A DNA stretch of 10,380 bases, taken from NCBI GenBank assembly GCA_902490315.1, contig CABUDK010000039.1:1-10380 (forward strand), in the 5' to 3' direction. The stretch comes from an uncultured Porphyromonas sp. Its GTDB lineage: Bacteria > Bacteroidota > Bacteroidia > Bacteroidales > Porphyromonadaceae. Of this stretch, positions 5,168 through 10,380 are shown one piece after another. Positions within the stretch are counted from its first letter, which is position 1; each line of letters starts with the position of its first letter. A program made the translations under genes and the position numbers. The notes under the pieces were generated by a model. That model saw only the letters and a program-made list of their open reading frames with translations. It searched no databases and was not told the origin of the DNA.

Positions 5168-8159
5168 TGACAACTTTCTCTCGCTGGTCGTCAGTCGACT
5201 GCTCGCTAGTGGCATCCCCCTAAGGGAGCAGCTGCTGGTGGTACCGACAAAGCGTTCAGGCACTTTTCTACAGCGTCAGTTAGTTGCACAAATTCGGTGT
5301 ACGCCTGCGACCATCTTGCCTCGTATCGTCACCATCGATGAGTGGATCACTGAGATGAGCGGGCGGGTCATCCTAGACAATACGGCTCTTGTCTCGATAC
5401 TCTATGAGGTCTACGCAGCGTATCTGGCTAAGCAGGAAGAAGAAAAGGCAGCAGCAGATCAGTTGCTTCGCTTGAGCCAAACGGAGCGCATGCTGCGAGA
5501 CTTCCAGGATATGGATCTAGCCTTGGCAAATGTGGAGATGCTCTTGGGAAATCTCGAAGAGCTGGATGCCTTTGACGATTACTCCTTCCTAACAGAAGAG
5601 GAACGTAAAGCAATCAAAGAGTTTTGGCGCACGCTTTCCAGCAAAGATCTTGAGGGTCCACAGGAAGAATACCTTCACTTTTCCGCCATATGGCGAGACG
5701 TTTATCGACTATTTAATGAACGTTTAGCAGCGCTTGGGGTCGCTTATCGAGCAGCTGCCTATAGGCTCGTCGCGGGGAAGGACTTCACAGAGGAGGATCT
5801 ACTCAGAGCACTAAGTCGTCATAGTGGCTCGAAGATCAGCTTGGTCACCTTCGTTGGGCTTTACAACCTCACGCCAGCGGAGCAGACAATCATCAAGAAG
5901 CTTCAGAGAGCCAATGCGGATGCGCTAAAGGTGCAGCTCTACTGGCAGAGAGTCTCTCTAGACGCTACAGATGAATTTACCGAGCATCTCTATCGTACGA
6001 TCGGAGAAAACGTAAAGCTTCTTGGTGGAGAGGTCTTAGGCTGGGAGGTCGCTCGTGTATATTCGCCAGAGATACAGCTTCTCTCGCTCAACTCTACCAT
6101 TCTCCAGCCACAGGTGGTCAACAGTCTCATTGCTGAGATTGTCAGAGAAGACGCTACAGCGCTTGAGGAGCTGCGCATTGCTATCGTACTTAACGATGAG
6201 AAGACGCTTATCCCTCTGATGAACTCGCTCAAGCAGCCGACCTGCACGTCGCTCAATGTGACGATGGGCTACCCCCTCCAGTACACCTCTGTGGCAACTT
6301 GGGTACGCAGATACCTTAATATCTTTGGTCTTGTTGCTCCCTTGGAGAGAAAAGTGGAGCGTGTCAAGATCACTTGTTCACGTCTGCAGCTTTGGCTGAC
6401 CGCACCCTTGACGCGAAAGCTCTTCGGTGAGTTAACAACTGCCTTGGTGGACCAGATAGCACTACACCACTACGCCATCACAGCGTCAGAGCTTCGCAAG
6501 ATAATAGAGGAGGTTACGAAAGATGCTGATGTTGCGGTACGACAGCCACTCCTGGATCTAGTGACACCCAGCCTCACAGGCAGAGAGCTACTCGGTCGTG
6601 TGGGGCAACAGCTAGAGTTGCTCAAAGGGATCTCGTCAGCACCTGAGGAAGATGAGGACGAGGCTGCTGACGAGCCAATAGATCAAGTGATCCTCTCGGA
6701 AGCGCTCGACCAAATCATCCGCTATGTCACGCAGGTCTCTAACCTGCTACAACCGAATGCAAGTGACCGGCATCTGCTAGACACCCCGCAGCATGTCGCC
6801 TATCTCTTGGAGCAACTGATGGCTGTGGGGAGCATCCCCTTCGAAGGGGCTCCGCTAGAAGGCTTGCAGGTGATGGGCTTCTTGGAGACCCGTACGCTAA
6901 CCTTTGACTATGTGATCATGCTCAATGTGCAGGAAGGTGATCTGCCTAAGTCGAGCCATACGACGACGCTTATCCCTGATATGCTGCGGAGAGCCTTTGG
7001 TATGACCACTTACCGCACCGAAGACGATACCAATGCTTACCACTTCTATCGCCTTATACAGGGAGCTAAGAGGGTTTATCTACTTCAAGATACACGCCCT
7101 AAGGGTATCTCCTCGATGGAGCCTTCGCGCTATGTGGATCAGATACGTTATCTGACGAACTTACCACTCGATGAGCTTGCTTATGCAGACCCTTTGGAGG
7201 CTAGAGACGAGACAGTACCTCTCATTACAGGCAAAAACGAGGCGGTGCATCGCTACATGGAGCAGATAGCGACGGGCGAGAAGACTTTTTCCCCATCCGA
7301 TCTGATCACTTACTATAATTGTCCTTACCAGTTCTACCTCAAGAAGATAAAGGGTATCGGAGAGCCACGACCTGAGCCGGGAGTCGTGACACAGATAGAG
7401 CTCGGCTCGATGGTGCATGCTTATCTGGAGTGGTTTTACAAAGAGCTAAAAGAGGAGCACGGAGACGCCATCCAGGAGAGTCATCTCGAGCACAAGGTGT
7501 GCCGTACGAAGTTAGTCGCGCTTTACAAGGATATTGTCTCTGACAAGAGTGCCCCCGATGACATCCTCCTGACAGACTTGGAGCGATACATCTACAAGGC
7601 TCTAGAGATAGATCGGCTCTTGCTAGGGTCAAATGGCACGCTCCAACTGCTGGCTAGTGAGGCGAAGATGAAGAACGTCTCCTTTGAGTGGCAGCATAAC
7701 GGCAAGAAGCATACGATACACCTTACAGGTCAGCCCGACCGAGTAGACAGAATCAGTGGAGGAGTGCGTCGCATTGTAGACTACAAGACAGGTGCTATTA
7801 GAAAGCCTAAAACAGTAGAGGAGCTAAATACAGAAACGCTCGATGGCTGGCGTCAGAATGGAGGCAATTGTAAGTTAGGAGGCTACATCCTACAGTCCTG
7901 TCTCTACGCTATGCTCTATGCCCAGCAGGCGGAAGAAGCTATTAGCGAGATACAGCCTACACTCTATTCGCTAGCTCCCGCTATCCCAGCTAGTGAAGGG
8001 GCGATATATTTTAAGGACTTTATAGCCCTTGACGAAATCAAAGAGATTGTCACTCACTATCTGAGCATGTTAGTAGATCCAGAGGGGGAGTTTGCTCAAA
8101 CGACCGTACTGGACGTCTGTAAGTATTGCGACTACAAGACAATCTGTGGACGCAAGTAG
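5157..8159 (+). CDS. AddB-like PD-(D/E)XK nuclease / inactivated helicase with 4Fe-4S cluster
   Basis: This 1000-residue protein resembles AddB/RexB, the nuclease-bearing subunit of AddAB helicase-nuclease complexes that resect double-strand breaks for RecA loading. The N-terminal helicase-like half has PTKRSG at 30-35 but no GxGKT/S Walker A motif, so ATP hydrolysis is unlikely. A FVGLYNLTPAEQ segment is near 232-243. A UvrD-C-like region, about 567-650, includes GLQVMGFLETRTL and FYRLIQGAKRVYLLQDTRP. The C-terminal RecB-family nuclease domain (from about 715) is complete: H754 in GSMVHAYLEW, D861 in GQPDRVD, and D875/K877 in VDYKTG. Four cysteines, C722 (YNCPYQFY), C988, C991 and C997 (CxxCxxxxxC at the end), match the AddB iron-sulfur clasp. 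An acidic stretch (E497-D508) looks like a flexible loop. No addA-like helicase gene lies in the window, so its partner must be elsewhere. The start overlaps the CPBP gene by 11 bases. I give no symbol because Bacteroidetes members are usually annotated only by family. Confidence 0.92.
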   Translation: MDSSDNFLSLVVSRLLASGIPLREQLLVVPTKRSGTFLQRQLVAQIRCTPATILPRIVTIDEWITEMSGRVILDNTALVSILYEVYAAYLAKQEEEKAAADQLLRLSQTERMLRDFQDMDLALANVEMLLGNLEELDAFDDYSFLTEEERKAIKEFWRTLSSKDLEGPQEEYLHFSAIWRDVYRLFNERLAALGVAYRAAAYRLVAGKDFTEEDLLRALSRHSGSKISLVTFVGLYNLTPAEQTIIKKLQRANADALKVQLYWQRVSLDATDEFTEHLYRTIGENVKLLGGEVLGWEVARVYSPEIQLLSLNSTILQPQVVNSLIAEIVREDATALEELRIAIVLNDEKTLIPLMNSLKQPTCTSLNVTMGYPLQYTSVATWVRRYLNIFGLVAPLERKVERVKITCSRLQLWLTAPLTRKLFGELTTALVDQIALHHYAITASELRKIIEEVTKDADVAVRQPLLDLVTPSLTGRELLGRVGQQLELLKGISSAPEEDEDEAADEPIDQVILSEALDQIIRYVTQVSNLLQPNASDRHLLDTPQHVAYLLEQLMAVGSIPFEGAPLEGLQVMGFLETRTLTFDYVIMLNVQEGDLPKSSHTTTLIPDMLRRAFGMTTYRTEDDTNAYHFYRLIQGAKRVYLLQDTRPKGISSMEPSRYVDQIRYLTNLPLDELAYADPLEARDETVPLITGKNEAVHRYMEQIATGEKTFSPSDLITYYNCPYQFYLKKIKGIGEPRPEPGVVTQIELGSMVHAYLEWFYKELKEEHGDAIQESHLEHKVCRTKLVALYKDIVSDKSAPDDILLTDLERYIYKALEIDRLLLGSNGTLQLLASEAKMKNVSFEWQHNGKKHTIHLTGQPDRVDRISGGVRRIVDYKTGAIRKPKTVEELNTETLDGWRQNGGNCKLGGYILQSCLYAMLYAQQAEEAISEIQPTLYSLAPAIPASEGAIYFKDFIALDEIKEIVTHYLSMLVDPEGEFAQTTVLDVCKYCDYKTICGRK

Positions 8160-8193
8160 CTGTACCATTTGGACACATTATACATTACGTCAC

Positions 8194-9579
8194 ATGAAGA
8201 CTAAAAGCTTGATCCTATCACTCCTCATACTCATAAGCTCTGCTGTGACACTCTCAGCGCAGAGCGTATTAGCTAGCCCAGGCAAGCTGAGCCAGCCCTA
8301 CACTCCCATAGGGCTGCAGGTACAGCTCTTGGCTTATCATCCTGCTAGTGGAGAGGGGAGTGGCGATGTCACCTTGACCTTTCCCATAGCTGCGGGAGAG
8401 CAGCTCTACAGCTACACCTCCTCAATACAGGAGGCGCATCCCGTCGCTACGGCGCAGTATGCGGGTACAACCGTTACAGTGCCAAATGCTCAGCTGGAGT
8501 GTGGTTACTTTACCGCTCAGCCTAGTCAGATCATGATGACGCGGGCCTACTACTGGGTCTTTGACTACAGCCGTGTCTCCCTACGAGATCTCACTCTGAC
8601 AGCGGACTACGATGCTGCGGAGCCTTGCCAGCAGGTGACACTCACCCTCTCTCGTCCGCTCGCTCCCATATCCTATCATACGCTACAAGGCGCTCCCATG
8701 CAGGCGGATCGAGGCTTAGTAGTGCGCTATCAAGACTTAGTTTACAAGGAGGAGACTCACGCCTTCACCGCAGAGCAAAAGGAAGAGCAGCTCCCCGAGA
8801 CCAATGGAGGCTCATGGCACCTGATAGCTCCGCTGACGGACACCTCTTTTGCTATCATCGGCGACCGCTTTACCGAAGGAGTGGCAGAGCGGTACGGCTT
8901 GCCCATAGAGAGCCCTGTACTACAAGCTCGTCGTGTCGAGCTACACGCTCGCTATCGGTTGCTTAGCTCTGGGCAGTCGCAGGCGGCTGACTCGACCGCA
9001 ACCAATGCGGGGCAGCTTCCATCTAGTCTCTCGGCTCCCGCTACCGTGGAGATAGACTTGGTCGCTAATGAGCCCGCTACGGTGCTTTACCAAATTATCA
9101 TCGCCGATGGCGCCTCCAGCTCGGAGGACGCTCCCGTGGTGATGCAGTTCAACGGACGCAATGCTCAGTATACCTTTGACAAGATGGGGACTTATACGTT
9201 GTATGGCAAGGCGAGTGATCGTACAGCCAGTTGCACAGCCACCTCTCAGCCCGCTGTGGTAACGGTGCAAAGCTCTAGGCTCGAGGTGCCGAACGTCTTT
9301 ACTCCCTTTAGCAGTCCTGGGGTCAATGATCTCTTTCAGGTGGTGCATCAGTCGCTTATCTCCTTCGAAGGGCGTATCTACGACTCTTGGGGCGGACTGA
9401 TCTATAGCTGGAGCGATCCTAATGGAGGCTGGGACGGCACTTGCCGAGGCAAGCCCGTGCCAAGTGGGGTCTACTACTACGTCATCACCGCTGAGGGTGC
9501 CGATGGCGTGCAGTACCACAAGAGCGGAGATGTCAATATCCTAGAGAGCGACTTCTCGCAGCAGCCCAACTTCAACTAA
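8194..9579 (+). CDS. Secreted protein with PKD-like region and type B T9SS sorting domain (CHU_C)
   Basis: This 461-residue protein starts with a signal peptide (MKTKSLILSL..., cut near LSAQ at 20-23). Residues 24-280 contain beta-rich sequence I do not recognise. Residues about 282-358 resemble a PKD/Ig-like fold (ATVEIDLVANEPATVLYQI... MGTYTLYGKASDRTASC). Residues 364-450 form a gliding-motility-associated C-terminal (CHU_C, type B) domain: VPNVFTPF..., GVNDLFQ, IYDSWGGLIYSW, GGWDGTCRGK, VPSGVYYYVITA. In Bacteroidetes this domain directs export through the type IX system, after Sec export to the periplasm. The usual PNGDGVND loop is altered to PFSSPGVND and NRWG to DSWG, so it is a divergent copy. 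About 11 residues follow the domain. The ATG at 8194 is chosen because it begins the signal peptide; the frame is open upstream only because it overlaps the nuclease gene. It lies 34 bases after the nuclease stop and 18 before the YigZ gene. Confidence 0.88.
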   Translation: MKTKSLILSLLILISSAVTLSAQSVLASPGKLSQPYTPIGLQVQLLAYHPASGEGSGDVTLTFPIAAGEQLYSYTSSIQEAHPVATAQYAGTTVTVPNAQLECGYFTAQPSQIMMTRAYYWVFDYSRVSLRDLTLTADYDAAEPCQQVTLTLSRPLAPISYHTLQGAPMQADRGLVVRYQDLVYKEETHAFTAEQKEEQLPETNGGSWHLIAPLTDTSFAIIGDRFTEGVAERYGLPIESPVLQARRVELHARYRLLSSGQSQAADSTATNAGQLPSSLSAPATVEIDLVANEPATVLYQIIIADGASSSEDAPVVMQFNGRNAQYTFDKMGTYTLYGKASDRTASCTATSQPAVVTVQSSRLEVPNVFTPFSSPGVNDLFQVVHQSLISFEGRIYDSWGGLIYSWSDPNGGWDGTCRGKPVPSGVYYYVITAEGADGVQYHKSGDVNILESDFSQQPNFN

Positions 9580-9597
9580 TCTGAGGAAGCCTGACCG

Positions 9598-10212
9598 ATG
9601 AAAGACTTTTACCACACCATCCAGTCGCCAGCCATTGACGAGCAAAACATTCAGCGGAGCCGCTTCATCGGTTACTGCTATCCGGTCGCTAGTGCTGAGG
9701 AAGCTCTAGAGTGTGTCTCCGAGCTTCGCAAGGAGCATTACAGTGCGACGCACGTCTGCTGGGCTTACTCGATCTATGGAAATGAGGAGTACGAGACACG
9801 CTCCAACGATGACGGAGAGCCTTCAGGCACTGCGGGCAAGCCTATCCTAGGACGCTTGATATCTCGCGACTTAACCAACGTGGTCGTGGCAGTCGTCCGC
9901 TACTTCGGCGGGGTCAAACTCGGTACTAGTGGACTGATTGATGCTTACCGCTCTACGACCGAGCTAGTCCTAGACAAGGCAACAGTCAGAGAGGTTATCC
10001 TATATGGTCGTGTCACGCTCAGCTTCCAGATGGATCTGATGGGACCCGTAATGCTCCTTGTTAAGAACCACGGTGCAGGGATCATCGCTCAGGACTACAC
10101 CTCTCAGTACCATCTCACGATACAGCTACGACAAGGCGATATGCCTTCGTTTGTTGCTGCGGCAGGGGAGATCTATGGGGTCACACTGCAGGAAGAGCAA
10201 GATATCGAATAA
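9598..10212 (+). CDS. yigZ: YigZ/IMPACT-family protein (UPF0029 + DUF1949)
   Basis: This 204-residue protein matches the YigZ/IMPACT family. The N-terminal UPF0029 (IMPACT) domain covers about 1-125 and shows QRSRFIGYC (19-27), HYSATHVCWAYSI (48-60), the signature DDGEPSGTAGKPIL (71-84) and VVVRYFGGVKLGTSGLIDAYR (99-118 core). The shorter C-terminal DUF1949-type ferredoxin-like domain covers about 137-200. The eukaryotic relative IMPACT/Yih1 regulates the Gcn2 kinase; bacterial members are thought to bind RNA or ribosomes, but their biochemical role is unsettled. The length fits the bacterial norm of about 200 residues. A GAGGAA sequence at 9583-9588 lies 9 bases before the ATG, an unusually good Shine-Dalgarno-like match in a phylum that rarely uses one, supporting this start. 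The gene follows the secreted-protein gene by 18 bases and is probably last in its transcription unit, since a terminator-like fold follows. Confidence 0.95.
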   Translation: MKDFYHTIQSPAIDEQNIQRSRFIGYCYPVASAEEALECVSELRKEHYSATHVCWAYSIYGNEEYETRSNDDGEPSGTAGKPILGRLISRDLTNVVVAVVRYFGGVKLGTSGLIDAYRSTTELVLDKATVREVILYGRVTLSFQMDLMGPVMLLVKNHGAGIIAQDYTSQYHLTIQLRQGDMPSFVAAAGEIYGVTLQEEQDIE

Positions 10213-10220
10213 GTCCGCAT

Positions 10221-10295
10221 ACTCGTAAAAGCTTTGTAGACAACTGCTTTCTCCGTTTAGATCGGAGCAGTAATGCTAGATTCCACGAGTTTTTT
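10221..10295 (+). terminator. Folded terminator-like element after the YigZ gene
   Basis: Two nested stems are visible. The outer one pairs ACTCGT (10221-10226) with ACGAGT (10285-10290), which runs into TTTTTT (10290-10295). The inner one pairs ACTG (10243-10246) and CTCCG (10251-10255) with CGGAG (10263-10267) and CAGT (10268-10271), closing a TTTAGAT loop, with a 4-base bulge on the 5' side. It begins 8 bases after the stop codon. The position and final T-run suggest transcription termination, but the long distance between outer arms is unusual, so it may instead be a small structured RNA or 3' UTR element. Confidence 0.5.
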
Positions 10296-10296
10296 G

Positions 10297-10304
10297 TAAG
10301 TTTG
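10297..10304 (+). promoter_or_regulatory. Candidate TAnnTTTG promoter element for the last gene
   Basis: TAAGTTTG matches the Bacteroidetes -7 element TAnnTTTG exactly and begins two bases after the T-run of the preceding terminator. No clear TTG lies 19-21 bases upstream (the region reads GCTAGATTCC), so this is weaker than the promoter at 2212-2242. Transcription would start near 10310-10313, leaving a leader of about 38 bases before the ATG at 10350. Confidence 0.5.
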
Positions 10305-10317
10305 CATTGTAATTGTC

Positions 10318-10333
10318 TCTTGACAAGTCAAGA
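10318..10333. promoter_or_regulatory. Perfect dyad TCTTGAC-AA-GTCAAGA, possible operator
   Basis: TCTTGAC (10318-10324) and GTCAAGA (10327-10333) are perfect inverted copies separated by two bases, between the candidate promoter and the ATG at 10350. A 2-base loop is too short for a good RNA hairpin, so a binding site for a dimeric regulator is the more natural reading. No regulator is identified. The TTGACA it contains is not a sensible -35 box here. Confidence 0.4.
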
Positions 10334-10349
10334 ACGCAGTATAACTACA

Positions 10350-10380
10350 ATGGCTCAACTAACGGTCGTACCGACCCCTA
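10350..10380 (+). CDS. rsmI: Start of a gene, possibly rsmI (16S rRNA 2'-O-ribose C1402 methyltransferase), cut by window end
   Basis: An ATG at 10350 opens a frame reading MAQLTVVPTP, followed by a codon beginning with A, to the end of the window. RsmI proteins typically start with a short beta-strand and the motif (V/A)xTPIGNLxD, so VVPTP plus a possible isoleucine fits that N-terminus. RsmI methylates the 2'-O of C1402 in 16S rRNA, helping decoding fidelity. Only ten residues are visible, so the assignment is tentative. A promoter element and dyad precede it, which argues that this is the beginning of a new transcription unit. Confidence 0.55.
   Translation, partial: MAQLTVVPTP

Noticed and set aside
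8092..8193. In-frame upstream extension of the secreted protein
   Set aside because: It overlaps the end of the nuclease gene and would bury the signal peptide; the ATG at 8194 begins a proper signal sequence.
8941..9519. 192-codon open frame on the - strand opposite the secreted protein gene
   Set aside because: Its translation shows no domain or family motif and mirrors the strongly supported + strand gene; it is an open antisense frame of GC-rich coding DNA.
10320..10345. Sigma-70-like TTGACA and TATAAC boxes before the last gene
   Set aside because: The spacing is only 14 bases, the second box ends 4 bases before the ATG, and this phylum uses TAnnTTTG promoters; TTGACA is part of the dyad.
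1..10380. Mobile element, phage or defence island
   Set aside because: No transposase, integrase, terminal inverted repeats, tRNA attachment site or toxin-antitoxin genes were seen; gene content is mostly core functions.

Overview
The window looks like chromosomal DNA from a member of the Bacteroidota (Bacteroidetes), most likely a Porphyromonas-type organism. Three signs support this. The MurA and AddB-like proteins have family-specific sequence features of that phylum. One gene carries a C-terminal type IX secretion (CHU_C/type B) sorting domain, which is confined to that phylum. The best promoter matches the Bacteroidetes housekeeping consensus (TTG ~20 bp upstream of TAnnTTTG) rather than the sigma-70 consensus of Proteobacteria. 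The genus call is inference from general resemblance. All recognisable genes lie on the + strand and are densely packed.

Region 1 (1-2103) is the end of a housekeeping operon: the 3' end of murA (peptidoglycan precursor synthesis), rimM (30S ribosome maturation) overlapping it by 8 bases, and dxr/ispC (MEP isoprenoid pathway). A strong intrinsic terminator follows dxr at 2072-2103.

Region 2 (2104-2267) is a non-coding spacer. It holds an array of three AGTTTCAT/ATGAAACT inverted-repeat units with 21-22 bp pitch, and then a near-perfect Bacteroidetes promoter.

Region 3 (2268-10212) appears to be a second transcription unit starting from that promoter: a secreted two-LysM/periplasmic-binding-protein-like protein, a small outer-membrane beta-barrel protein 9 bases downstream, a CPBP-family membrane protease overlapping it by one base (TGATG), a 1000-residue AddB-like RecB-family nuclease overlapping the protease by 11 bases, a secreted protein with a type B T9SS sorting domain, and a YigZ/IMPACT-family protein. 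The tight spacing implies co-transcription of at least the first four. No promoter or terminator is evident between the others. The genes mix envelope functions (LysM protein, barrel, protease, secreted protein) with DNA repair (nuclease) and a translation-associated protein, so co-transcription does not by itself mean one pathway.

Region 4 (10213-10380) holds a folded terminator-like element ending in TTTTTT, an adjoining TAnnTTTG promoter element, a perfect 7-bp dyad in the presumed leader, and the first 31 bases of a gene whose N-terminus (MAQLTVVPTP) suggests rsmI.

Most of the window is conserved core genome. I do not see a convincing new multi-gene system. The spacer repeat array, the LysM/barrel/protease module, the divergent sorting domain of the secreted protein and the dyad before the last gene deserve the closest look.
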